This document shows positions 18,935 to 26,652 of a stretch of 35,365 nt of DNA, one piece after another. How positions within the stretch are numbered: the first letter of the stretch is position 1; each line of letters opens with the position of its first letter. The notes under the pieces were generated by a model. That model was not told the DNA's origin and made no database searches. It saw nothing but the letters and a program-made list of their open reading frames with translations. Made by a program: the position numbers and the translations under genes. Location of the stretch: positions 1-35,365 of the forward strand of contig JAFGEK010000154.1 in assembly GCA_016931625.1 (NCBI GenBank), given 5' to 3'. The DNA is from Deltaproteobacteria bacterium (lineage in GTDB: Bacteria > Myxococcota > XYA12-FULL-58-9 > JAFGEK01).

Positions 18935-19726
18935 CTAGCTATTGTGTATAGCATAGCGTGGGGAAATTAGGGCGGCTTGACGTCCAGTTGGAGTATTTTC
19001 GCCTCGGTGAGAAAAAAAATCATTTGAATTACATTTAGTACAATATTTTAGCTTTTCTATATTACTTGCCACAACTCCTGCCGCTACTAGTGACTGCTCA
19101 TTTAATATCCACAAATTAGCGACATATCGTTCAAATTGATTAGGGTATAATGCTCCACCATGATTTGGGTAAGCTAAAGCAAGTTCGTTATAGGTGTTCT
19201 TGTCAATCTCAAAACAACATGGACCAATCGCTGGCCCAACTGCTACTAATAAATCTGCAGCAGCATAGCCTGCACCAACTAGCTTTTCTACTGCTCGCGC
19301 CGCAATGTGTGCACGCGTCCCTCGCCAACCTGCATGAATCGCAGCAACAGCAGAACCATCTGAAGTAGAAATTAAAATTGGAACACAGTCTGCGGTAAAA
19401 ACGGCTAAGGTAACTTGACGATCACGAGTCCACAAACCGTCAGCTTCGATTACCCGGCTAGCAGCATGCATTACCTCAAATACCGCATTTCCGTGTACTT
19501 GCTTAGGGAATATTAAAGTAGATTGCGAGCACCCTAATTCCTTCAATACTTGTTGGCGATTTGCTTTTACATGTTCAATCTTATCACCAACACGTGAGCT
19601 AAAATTCAAACTAGCGTATGGCTTTTGCGAAAAGCCACCATTACGTGTAGTAAATCCATGCGCGACATTGGCAACTTTAGTAAGCAAAGATGAACGAATT
19701 ATTTTTATACCCACTGTTTGTCTCAA
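18935..19726 (-). CDS. pgeF: Peptidoglycan editing factor PgeF (laccase-domain, YfiH family)
   Basis: A 263-residue cytoplasmic protein of the DUF152/multicopper-oxidase-like family, now called PgeF because it removes misincorporated L-Ser from peptidoglycan precursors. The zinc site is complete: H79 (K-Q-V-H-G), C114 (T-A-D-C-V-P) and H131 (A-I-H-A-G-W-R-G). Other hallmarks are A-V-G-P-A-I-G-P-C-C-F and the C-terminal H-R-G-E-N-T-x-x-G-R. Length is typical. The start used is TTG; a GTG four codons later has GAGA at a better distance, so the N-terminus is uncertain. It sits between comEA-like and ybgF on the same strand, in a wall-related group. Confidence 0.93.
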   Translation of the reverse strand: MRQTVGIKIIRSSLLTKVANVAHGFTTRNGGFSQKPYASLNFSSRVGDKIEHVKANRQQVLKELGCSQSTLIFPKQVHGNAVFEVMHAASRVIEADGLWTRDRQVTLAVFTADCVPILISTSDGSAVAAIHAGWRGTRAHIAARAVEKLVGAGYAAADLLVAVGPAIGPCCFEIDKNTYNELALAYPNHGGALYPNQFERYVANLWILNEQSLVAAGVVASNIEKLKYCTKCNSNDFFSHRGENTPTGRQAALISPRYAIHNS

Positions 19727-19799
19727 TAATGGTTAGCTCACACTTAAATAGCGCATAAGTACCGCAGCGTCTATGTACTTAGACAATAAAGAAGCCTAT

Positions 19800-20351
19800 T
19801 TAATTATATTTTCCATTTATTTTTGTAACTTCAATTTGATTGGATAGTTGTTTTATTTTTTGCGATCCAATACCACGTACACGACTTAAATCATTTATTG
19901 ACAAAAACGGACCACCATCATTTCGCTCGTCAATAATTGCTTGAGCAAGCTTTGGACCGATACCATTTAATAATTCAAGTTCACTCTTGCTAGCTTGGTT
20001 TAGTTTAAGTTTTAAACCTGCAGCCAATCGCATATGACCCGACATATTGCCTGTTATTTTGCAAGTTCCATTATTAATTCTAACTCTTGCTCCAGCATAT
20101 AAATTTTTGCATGGATAAAATTTTATACTGTTAATACAACTTAATAAATTACCCATGACTGCTTCAATTTCAACTGGAGTGTTACAAAAGTTCGAAGTTA
20201 GTATCTGTTCTTTAGGTATTGCTTTGATTGTAAAGTTGTAGAACACAACTAGGGTCAGCAATATAAAAATAAACGCAACTCCAATGGCAATATTTGGTTT
20301 GAGATCATTTGCAAAATAATTGCTGACAATTACTTTTTGTTTTTCTTTCAT
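19800..20351 (-). CDS. ComEA-like helix-hairpin-helix protein with a Cys-containing middle domain
   Basis: A 183-residue protein with one N-terminal transmembrane helix (about 21-42), so the rest probably faces the periplasm. A middle region of about 60 residues has four cysteines (near 56, 71, 80 and 96) and a G-x-x-x-x-x-x-G-x-x-x-(R/K)-L-x-x-G-L pattern. Two helix-hairpin-helix motifs follow (115-175: L-N-G-I-G-P-K-L-A-Q-A-I and V-R-G-I-G-S-Q-K-I), the DNA-binding unit of ComEA, which captures DNA during uptake. A DNA-binding role is likely; competence itself is not shown. The ATG has a strong GGGGGAGG immediately upstream. It lies 24 bases after lysC and 73 before pgeF. Confidence 0.85.
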   Translation of the reverse strand: MKEKQKVIVSNYFANDLKPNIAIGVAFIFILLTLVVFYNFTIKAIPKEQILTSNFCNTPVEIEAVMGNLLSCINSIKFYPCKNLYAGARVRINNGTCKITGNMSGHMRLAAGLKLKLNQASKSELELLNGIGPKLAQAIIDERNDGGPFLSINDLSRVRGIGSQKIKQLSNQIEVTKINGKYN

Positions 20352-20375
20352 TACCTCCCCCTTAAAAAAAATGTG

Positions 20376-21728
20376 CTACTTTTTCTTTTTTACTTGCTTG
20401 CTTTGGGTTTTAACTACAGCAGGTTTTTTCGCTTTGGCTTTGGCTTTAGTTTTTCCCTTGGACTTAACTTTTGTTTCTACCTCTGCAGGAGTAATAAGTC
20501 GTTGTGATGGTTTAGCACGATCAAGTTCGAAAGCTTCGTGTAAAACACGTACTGCGTCAGCCATCTGTTCTCGTTGTATGACACAAGTAACTTTTATTTC
20601 ACTAGTAGTGATAATTTCTATATTGATGCCGGCTGAAGCTAAAGTTTCAAACATTTGGGCTGCAACACCAGGGTGAGAACGCATTCCCACACCTACAATT
20701 GACACCTTACCAACTTTATTATCGATATCAATAACACCACCACCAATTTCTTCAGTTACACGCCGTAAAATATCTTCAGCGGCTGCTCCATCAGCACGAG
20801 AAACTGTAAAACTGACATCGGTTTTTCCTTCTTTTGAAATATTTTGAACAATCACATCGACATTAATATGAGCTGCTGCCAATGGGGAGAAAATACGTGA
20901 CGCGACACCAGGCTGATCTGGAACATTGCGTACCGTTAATTTAACTTCATCTTTGCTGTGCGATATCCCACATACAGCCAAATGTTCAATATGTTTGTCT
21001 TCTTCTTTAACTAGCGTGCCTTCGTCATTGCTAAAAGTTGAACGAACACGCAAAGGAATCTTGTGATTCATAGCTAACTCCACGCTGCGAATTTGCAGTA
21101 CTTTCGACCCCTGCGATGCCATTTCCATCATTTCTTCAAATGAAATTTCATTGAGTTTACGAGCCGTTTTGCAAATATTGGGATCGGCAGTATAAACCCC
21201 TAAAACATCGGTGCAAATTTGACATTCATCGGCTTTCAGAGCGGCTGCTAAAGCCACCCCACTCGTGTCACCTCCACCACGACCAAGAGTTGTTAAATTA
21301 CCTTCGTCATCAATACCTTGAAAACCTGTCGCCACAACTATGGCGCCGCTATTTAAAGCTTCATCAATTGCCTTACGGTCGATACTTCTGATGCGAGCAC
21401 GAGAAAAAACACCATCAGTACGAAGTTTCATCTGCTGTGCTGTTAGTGATATTGCTGATACACCAAGATTTTTAAGTGCAATGGCTAATAAAGCCGCTGA
21501 AGCTTGCTCACCTGTAGCTAGTAACTGATCCAATTCACGCAAATCTGGTCTATCGCTGATACCATTGGCAAGACCTATTAAACGATCGGTTTCGCCCTGC
21601 ATTGCAGAAACAACCACAACCAAATGAATGTCATCTGCTTTAGAATCAATAATACGCTGGGCAACTTTGCCAATTTTTTCTAATGTTCCTACCGAACTTC
21701 CGCCGTATTTTTGAACAATTAGCCTCAT
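20376..21728 (-). CDS. lysC: Aspartate kinase with lysine-rich tail
   Basis: A 450-residue monofunctional aspartokinase, catalysing ATP-dependent phosphorylation of aspartate, the first step to lysine, threonine, methionine and diaminopimelate. The N-terminal K-Y-G-G-S-S-V motif (7-13), G-R-G-G-G-D-T-S (159-166) and T-D-V-x-G-x-x-T-A-D-P loop are intact. Two ACT domains (about 265-415) imply feedback control by end products. The last 35 residues form an extra tail with many Lys, Ala and Thr that most aspartokinases (about 405-410 residues) lack. The ATG has weak ribosome binding. The start lies 168 bases from the divergent GAF-HD-GYP gene, the only space for its promoter. No lysine riboswitch is evident in that leader. 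Confidence 0.95.
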   Translation of the reverse strand: MRLIVQKYGGSSVGTLEKIGKVAQRIIDSKADDIHLVVVVSAMQGETDRLIGLANGISDRPDLRELDQLLATGEQASAALLAIALKNLGVSAISLTAQQMKLRTDGVFSRARIRSIDRKAIDEALNSGAIVVATGFQGIDDEGNLTTLGRGGGDTSGVALAAALKADECQICTDVLGVYTADPNICKTARKLNEISFEEMMEMASQGSKVLQIRSVELAMNHKIPLRVRSTFSNDEGTLVKEEDKHIEHLAVCGISHSKDEVKLTVRNVPDQPGVASRIFSPLAAAHINVDVIVQNISKEGKTDVSFTVSRADGAAAEDILRRVTEEIGGGVIDIDNKVGKVSIVGVGMRSHPGVAAQMFETLASAGINIEIITTSEIKVTCVIQREQMADAVRVLHEAFELDRAKPSQRLITPAEVETKVKSKGKTKAKAKAKKPAVVKTQSKQVKKKK

Positions 21729-21896
21729 ACTTCGCTCTTTTTTTTAAGTACCTTAATTTTTTATTCAGATACCACCCTTTTTTTAAGCCTTGCTTTGCCT
21801 CTACTTCTGGTCCGCCGTCAAGAGGACAACAAATGAATTGCATAGTTTAGCTAATAGTTACTGGCTGAAAAGTCGTAACAGAGTTACTCTTAAATT

Positions 21897-23495
21897 ATGT
21901 CGCGTCAGACTAGATCAGGCACAAAAATAAAATCAAAAACCAACATGCAAAGCCCAGTTACCCCCAAAAAAAACAGTGCAAAACGAAAAAACAATAATCT
22001 TAGCAAAATAAGCGTAGATGAATCCCAACGACTGCGTACACGCGTAGCTAAGCTTGAAAGCCTATTAGATGTAGCAAAAGCCATGACCGCTGAGCGCAAT
22101 CTTGACGCACTGCTGCATATAATCCTTAGCGCTGCTGTACGAGTGGTTGATGCTGATCGCTGTACTTTATGGATTGTCGATCGTAAACGTAATGAACTTT
22201 GGACCAAAGTTGCACATGGCTTAGCTGACGGCGCTTGCATTAGAGTGCCAATTGGGGTCGGTATAGCCGGGCAAGTCGCACAAACAGCAAAGTTAATAAA
22301 TATTCCTGATGCCTATGCCGATGAGCGTTTTAATCGAGAAGTAGATAAAAATACCGGCTATCTCACCCGAAATTTGTTAGGCGTACCTATGTATTGCACA
22401 ACCGGTGAAGTTACCGGCGTCTTGCAAGCGCTAAATAAAAAAGACGGACCTTTCACTTCTGAAGATGAAGATCTGCTTATTGCGCTTGGTTCTAATGCCG
22501 CTGCCGCTATTGAAAATGCTTTATTATATGAAGATATTGATCGACTATTTGAAGGATTTGTCAAAGCCTCAGTGGTGGCTATCGAAAGCCGAGATCCCAC
22601 TACTTCTGGTCACTCTGAGCGTGTAGCAAAACTTACTGTTGCCATTGCTGAAAATGTAGATCGTGTAACTATAGGTACTTATGCCGCTTTGCGCTTCAGT
22701 AGAGAGCAAATACGCGAACTACGCTATGCGGCACTACTTCATGATTTTGGTAAAGTTGGCGTACGTGAAAATGTTCTTACAAAAGCTGATAAATTATTTG
22801 ATAGCGAGTTATCTATAATTGAAACACGCTTTTTTGCGTTGCTAGCACAGCGTGAAAATCAATACTTAAAATCTTTAATTGTTTCTTTGCAAAATGGCGC
22901 CTCAATACCTGAAAACGCCCTTATTCATCTCAATACTGAGATGAAAAAAATAAAAGATTTGTTAGATTTTATTCGTCAATGTAATAAGCCGACCGTTTTA
23001 GCTGCCGGAAGTTTTGAAAAACTAAATGAAATTGCGGCAATAACTTATACTGATATTCAAAATCAAACCAAGCCCTTATTATTAGCAAATGAATTAGAAC
23101 GATTATCAATTCCCAAAGGTTCATTAGATGCTAATGAGCGTCATGAAATAGAATCGCACGTTACTCATACTTTTCGTTTTCTATCCCTAATTCCTTGGAC
23201 ACGAAGCTTGCACGATGTTCCCCAAATAGCTTATGCGCATCATGAAGCATTAGATGGTACCGGATATCCACGACATCTCGAAGCTTCAAATATACCTATT
23301 CAATCCCGCATAATGTCTATTGCAGATATCTATGATGCACTGACTGCTAGCGATCGCCCCTACAAAAAAGCTGTATCTCATGAGTTGGCGTTAAACATTA
23401 TTTCGAGTGATGCAAAAAAAGGGAAACTTGATCAAGATCTATTTGATATATTTGTATCTATCGGTTTATCATGCGATAATATCGCTTTAATTTAA
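21897..23495 (+). CDS. GAF-HD-GYP protein (predicted cyclic-di-GMP phosphodiesterase) with insertion
   Basis: A 532-residue cytoplasmic protein. The basic N-terminus leads into a coiled coil (about 40-65) and a GAF domain (65-220, with D-R-C-T-L-W and G-I-A-G-Q-V-A). The HD-GYP domain follows: G-H-S-E-R-V near 237-242, H282-D283-F-G-K-V-G, and D-G-T-G456-Y-P458, then the I-A-D-I-Y-D-A-L-T segment and D-R-P-Y. All expected metal-site motifs are present, so cyclic-di-GMP hydrolysis is likely. Unusually, 174 residues separate HD from GYP, against about 61 in the partner protein at 23705; the surplus of roughly 110 residues is a helical insertion at about 305-415. The ATG has no strong Shine-Dalgarno. 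Confidence 0.92.
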   Translation: MSRQTRSGTKIKSKTNMQSPVTPKKNSAKRKNNNLSKISVDESQRLRTRVAKLESLLDVAKAMTAERNLDALLHIILSAAVRVVDADRCTLWIVDRKRNELWTKVAHGLADGACIRVPIGVGIAGQVAQTAKLINIPDAYADERFNREVDKNTGYLTRNLLGVPMYCTTGEVTGVLQALNKKDGPFTSEDEDLLIALGSNAAAAIENALLYEDIDRLFEGFVKASVVAIESRDPTTSGHSERVAKLTVAIAENVDRVTIGTYAALRFSREQIRELRYAALLHDFGKVGVRENVLTKADKLFDSELSIIETRFFALLAQRENQYLKSLIVSLQNGASIPENALIHLNTEMKKIKDLLDFIRQCNKPTVLAAGSFEKLNEIAAITYTDIQNQTKPLLLANELERLSIPKGSLDANERHEIESHVTHTFRFLSLIPWTRSLHDVPQIAYAHHEALDGTGYPRHLEASNIPIQSRIMSIADIYDALTASDRPYKKAVSHELALNIISSDAKKGKLDQDLFDIFVSIGLSCDNIALI

Positions 23496-23513
23496 AATGC
23501 CAATGGCGATAGC

Positions 23514-23690
23514 ATGACGCAACTCATACTTACCACCCCTAAAAACCTATTTAATGAAGAACTGTTAGCACGTCGTCTTGCGATTGCTTCATTAGTAATT
23601 CTTGAAGCTACCGGCGCCAAACAAGCTCGTATTGATGCATCGCGACCTGACGATTTACATGTCTGCTTTAACGTTTCATGGAGTAGCTAA
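23514..23690 (+). CDS. Possible small protein downstream of the GAF-HD-GYP gene
   Basis: A 58-residue reading frame starts with ATG 18 bases after the GAF-HD-GYP stop and ends 15 bases before the end of the convergent REC-GAF-HD-GYP gene. It reads like a normal soluble protein: N-L-F-N-E-E-L-L-A-R-R-L-A-I-A-S-L-V-I-L in the first half, then an acidic and basic stretch ending H-V-C-F-N-V-S-W. It has no signal peptide, no domain that I know, and only a poor ribosome binding site. Codon use resembles the neighbours, and it fills what would otherwise be a gap. It could be translationally coupled to the GAF-HD-GYP gene, or be noncoding. Confidence 0.5.
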   Translation: MTQLILTTPKNLFNEELLARRLAIASLVILEATGAKQARIDASRPDDLHVCFNVSWSS

Positions 23691-23704
23691 AAAATGCAAC
23701 ATTG

Positions 23705-25246
23705 TTACTCAGGAACAGGCAGCCCTTTTAACCTTCGTTGATTACGAAAGTCATCGATCACACTTAAAAATGCTTTTACTACTTGGGGATCAAATTGACG
23801 GCCACTACATCTTTTAAATTCAGCAACTGCAATATCGTGAGGTAGAGCTTTACGATATGGGCGATTAGAAGTCATCGCGTCATAACTATCAGCTACTGCA
23901 AGAATACGCGCTTCAAGTGGAATAGCTGTACCTGCAAGACCTTCTGGGTAGCCTGAACCATCCCAAGCTTCATGATGATAGTACACACATGCGACAAGAT
24001 GGTTTAAAAAAGATATTGGTTCAATAATGCGTTTGCCTTGAACAGGATGAGACTTGAACATTAAATATTCAGCTGGTGTTAACTTCTGCGGCTTATTCAA
24101 ATCAACTGAACGAATGCCAATTTTGCCAACGTCATGTAGCAAACCACCATGCTGTAGCTTATCAACCTCAATTATGGGTAAATTCATAGATTTAGCGATC
24201 ATACGCGCATACATTGCTACACGATCAGAATGGCCATGAGTATAGGTGTCTTTAGCTTCTAACGCGCGAGCAAAGCTTTCAATGGTTTGGGTAAAAGTTT
24301 CTTGCAGATTTTTATAGATACGTGCGGTTTCAATGGCATTTGCAGCTCGACCACCAAAAATAGATAAGCCTTTACGCTGACCTTCTGTAAAACGATGTTC
24401 GCGTCTGGTTGAAATAACACTCACTAATCCAAAGGTAGCACCACGAATTTTTAAAGGTGCTGCCATAAAACTGTGAATTGCATAATTACTATTCTCATGT
24501 TCTTCAATCCAATTGCAGACATCATTACCATGAGCGATTATTGCATCTCCATTAATCAAACGTTCAAGAATTATTGGTGTTTTAATGTCTATCTGACTTT
24601 TACCGCCAACTATTGGGCTAATATAATTTCTGGGATTCTGTGGATCTTCTATGATTATGGCAACGCCATCAGCATCAAAATTCTTGCCAACTAAATCTAT
24701 GATTAGCTTAAGTTGGTCATCAAGCGGCATTGCGCTTGATAATGCTTCACTTAATTCATAACTGCCTATAGTCTCTTTAAGTGCAACATTTTCCCGGGTT
24801 AATTTTAGTTTTTCTAAGCCACGACGTAAAACCCTAACCACGTCTTCGGGTTTAAAAGGTTTAAGAATATAGTCGAAAGCACCATGCTTCATGGCATCAA
24901 TAGCACTTTCAACTGTACCAAAACCAGTCATGATTACTGTTACTAAATCACTAAAATCAATATCAATACGGCGCATTAGCTCTAGCCCACCCATACCGGG
25001 CATTTTCAAATCAGTAAGCACAAGTTCGTAAAAAGGATCGTTATGCAATATTTCAAGAGCTTTTTCGCCACTACCAGCGACTGATACATCAAAACCTTCA
25101 AAGGTAAGAAAATCACGCAGAACTTCGCATATTACAGCTTCATCATCTACGACCAATATACGTGGTCGTTCTTCAAAACGATGGTTTGAGGCTAGTGCCG
25201 TTTGCACATCAACTCCATAGAACGAGCCCTTATCTTGTTGACCCAT
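23705..25246 (-). CDS. Response regulator REC-GAF-HD-GYP (predicted cyclic-di-GMP phosphodiesterase)
   Basis: A 513-residue protein with a receiver domain first (28-145: D34-D35, phosphoacceptor D79 in V-L-T-D-L-K-M-P-G, T near 107 and K-P-F), a coiled linker, a GAF domain (about 165-320) and an HD-GYP domain (330-505). The catalytic motifs H-G-H-S-D-R-V, H-D-V-G-K-I-G and D-G-S-G-Y-P are all intact, so phosphorylation-controlled cyclic-di-GMP hydrolysis is expected. No histidine kinase gene is adjacent. It is convergent with the small ORF and the GAF-HD-GYP gene. Shine-Dalgarno at the ATG is poor (GGGAG about 12 bases off). Upstream, a GTCTCA/TGAGAC hairpin (25299-25316) lies in the leader. 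Confidence 0.95.
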   Translation of the reverse strand: MGQQDKGSFYGVDVQTALASNHRFEERPRILVVDDEAVICEVLRDFLTFEGFDVSVAGSGEKALEILHNDPFYELVLTDLKMPGMGGLELMRRIDIDFSDLVTVIMTGFGTVESAIDAMKHGAFDYILKPFKPEDVVRVLRRGLEKLKLTRENVALKETIGSYELSEALSSAMPLDDQLKLIIDLVGKNFDADGVAIIIEDPQNPRNYISPIVGGKSQIDIKTPIILERLINGDAIIAHGNDVCNWIEEHENSNYAIHSFMAAPLKIRGATFGLVSVISTRREHRFTEGQRKGLSIFGGRAANAIETARIYKNLQETFTQTIESFARALEAKDTYTHGHSDRVAMYARMIAKSMNLPIIEVDKLQHGGLLHDVGKIGIRSVDLNKPQKLTPAEYLMFKSHPVQGKRIIEPISFLNHLVACVYYHHEAWDGSGYPEGLAGTAIPLEARILAVADSYDAMTSNRPYRKALPHDIAVAEFKRCSGRQFDPQVVKAFLSVIDDFRNQRRLKGLPVPE

Positions 25247-25298
25247 TCCATAATACGGCTCCCAACCCCCCCAAGCTATTAAACCAATCTAATAATAC

Positions 25299-25316
25299 GT
25301 CTCAAAAAAATGAGAC
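25299..25316 (-). promoter_or_regulatory. Hairpin in the leader of the REC-GAF-HD-GYP gene
   Basis: GTCTCA (25299-25304) and TGAGAC (25311-25316) pair around six A. An outer TAAT/ATTA pair could lengthen it with an internal mismatch. It lies about 55 bases before the ATG in the transcribed direction, and could be a leader structure, an operator or, on the minus strand, a weak terminator. Confidence 0.4.
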
Positions 25317-25381
25317 CATTATCTTTTACCTAATAATTATATTAGATGTCCAAGATAGCCTCAATCTTTGAGTTAACATAT

Positions 25382-25567
25382 CAGGGGTGTCCCTAAATGT
25401 CTCCCGTCGATCTTCACGAAATCCGCTACTTACGACCGCGTGCTTAAGCAAAATCCTGCCTGCGACTTGCCACTAGCATGCCTTTTGCATGATTTTGCTT
25501 AAGCACGCGGCCATCATTTACGCGGCTTTCGTGAATCTCTTAAGTCCAACATTTAAAGACACCCCTT
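25382..25567. repeat. Large palindromic element (MITE-like or RAYT/REP-type)
   Basis: A 186-base inverted repeat. The core arms are 20 bases, perfect, at 25436-25455 and 25491-25510 (CCGCGTGC.../...GCACGCGG) around a 35-base centre. Outer parts match again: TTCACGAAA..CCGC at about 25412-25426 with its complement at about 25522-25537, and the ends AGGGGTGTC (25383-25391) and GACACCCCT (25558-25566). The arms therefore run nearly the whole length with gaps. There is no coding capacity, and no clear target-site duplication at the borders. Such symmetric noncoding units fit transposase-mobilised palindromes or MITEs; the family is not known. Confidence 0.8.
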
Positions 25568-25695
25568 ATTTTTATTTATGTTTTTACTCATTACAAAGAT
25601 CGTAATTTTGCGCTTTTAAAAAAATACTAAACCCAGTGTGCATCAAAATTATTAAATTATTTTTATAATTTTTTTTAGGAGCCATTTTTTTTTCT

Positions 25696-26208
25696 TTACC
25701 AATATTCATAGCTAATCAATTGACTTAGTTTTTTACGTAATTTTGGTCGTGATTGATCATTAGCATAGCCAAGCGGAGTAAACGCAATTGGTTCAACTCC
25801 GTCAGGTAACTTTAACACTTCTTTGGCTGCATCATTCTTAAAAGCCCCAATCCAGCAGGTACCCAAACCTTCAGCCGTAGCTGCTAAAATTAAATGGTCC
25901 ATCGCAATGGTCACATCGACATCGTTATAATTTTTACCATCGCTACGCCTCCAATTATCATTCGGTACCCCACAAGCAGCAACTATAATTGGTGCTTGCA
26001 TCAACCACGATTGATGGAAGATACGTGCCAACTCTTGCTCGCGACCTTGGGTATATATAACAATAAAACGAAAAGCTTGTTGATTTTTAGCGCTTGGCGC
26101 TAGTCGAACTGCCTCTAAAATACGTTCAAGTTTATCTGGTGCAACTTCATCAGGTTTATAAGCACGCACACTGTAACGAGATTGTACTAATTTTAAAAAA
26201 TCAATCAT
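25696..26208 (-). CDS. Nitroreductase-family flavoprotein
   Basis: A 170-residue protein of the FMN-dependent nitroreductase fold. The N-terminal R-Y-S-V-R-A-Y motif (11-17) and P-S-A-K-N-Q-Q segment bind the FMN phosphate and isoalloxazine in known members; the C-terminal G-T-C-W-I-G and P-L-G-Y near 115-150 are also typical. The substrate (nitro compounds, quinones or other acceptors) cannot be predicted. Length is at the short end of the family. The ATG has AGAG about six bases upstream. It is divergent from the TfoX-N gene, with a 99-base shared gap that probably contains promoters for both. Confidence 0.88.
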   Translation of the reverse strand: MIDFLKLVQSRYSVRAYKPDEVAPDKLERILEAVRLAPSAKNQQAFRFIVIYTQGREQELARIFHQSWLMQAPIIVAACGVPNDNWRRSDGKNYNDVDVTIAMDHLILAATAEGLGTCWIGAFKNDAAKEVLKLPDGVEPIAFTPLGYANDQSRPKLRKKLSQLISYEYW

Positions 26209-26307
26209 GTTTTTCTCTAGTTGGTTATTACTTTTTTCTAATTTATGTATTTTTCACTCAACTTTGTTATATAGGTCAATTACTTATTTTTATTACGAGT
26301 TAAGCAT

Positions 26308-26652
26308 ATGGCTACCAATCAAAGTACTATCGATTTTTTACTTGATCAACTATCCCAACTTCTTGGGGTTAAAACGCGTAAGATGTTTGGTGAATATGCA
26401 CTTTACTATCAAGATAAAGTCGTAGCATTAGTTTGTGATAATCAACTTTTTGTAAAAATTACCCCAGACGGCAAAAAACTTTTAGGCAAATTTTATCAAG
26501 AAGGCAAAGCTTATAAAGGGGCTAAATCATCAATGCTTATCGGCTCAGAACTAATAGAAGACCATGAACAACTTTGTGAGCTTATTCGCATTACCGCAGC
26601 GGCTTTACCAAAACCCCAGCCGAAAAAGTTGCGCAAGAAGAAAGGCAAATAA
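26308..26652 (+). CDS. TfoX N-terminal domain protein
   Basis: A 114-residue protein consisting of a TfoX N-terminal domain alone: R-K-M-F-G-E-Y-A-L-Y near 24-33, L-F-V-K-I-T near 46-51 and a Lys/Pro-rich tail. The domain was named for the competence regulator TfoX/Sxy, but this short stand-alone form is widespread and its role is generally unknown, so competence should not be assumed. The stop overlaps the start of the next gene (TAATG at 26650-26654), implying translational coupling. Confidence 0.85.
   Translation: MATNQSTIDFLLDQLSQLLGVKTRKMFGEYALYYQDKVVALVCDNQLFVKITPDGKKLLGKFYQEGKAYKGAKSSMLIGSELIEDHEQLCELIRITAAALPKPQPKKLRKKKGK

Larger units (their letters stand above)
25247..25695. other. 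449-base intergenic region: leader hairpin, palindromic element, no gene
   Basis: The gap between the REC-GAF-HD-GYP start and the nitroreductase stop has no supported ORF. It contains the hairpin at 25299-25316, the large inverted-repeat element at 25382-25567 and an AT-rich tail (25568-25695). Confidence 0.8.

Noticed and set aside
21646-21843. A 65-codon Lys-rich reading frame in the lysC leader, overlapping the lysC start, as a possible attenuator peptide
   Set aside because: It has no Shine-Dalgarno, runs 80 bases into lysC in another frame and shows no terminator/antiterminator pair. Composition follows the A-rich leader.
21729-21896. Lysine riboswitch before lysC
   Set aside because: The leader is under 170 bases, and apart from a short GTAGAGGC-like stretch I could not find the conserved L-box core and helices.
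25436-25510. CRISPR-type repeat
   Set aside because: There are only two copies, in inverted orientation, with no regular spacers; it is a palindrome.
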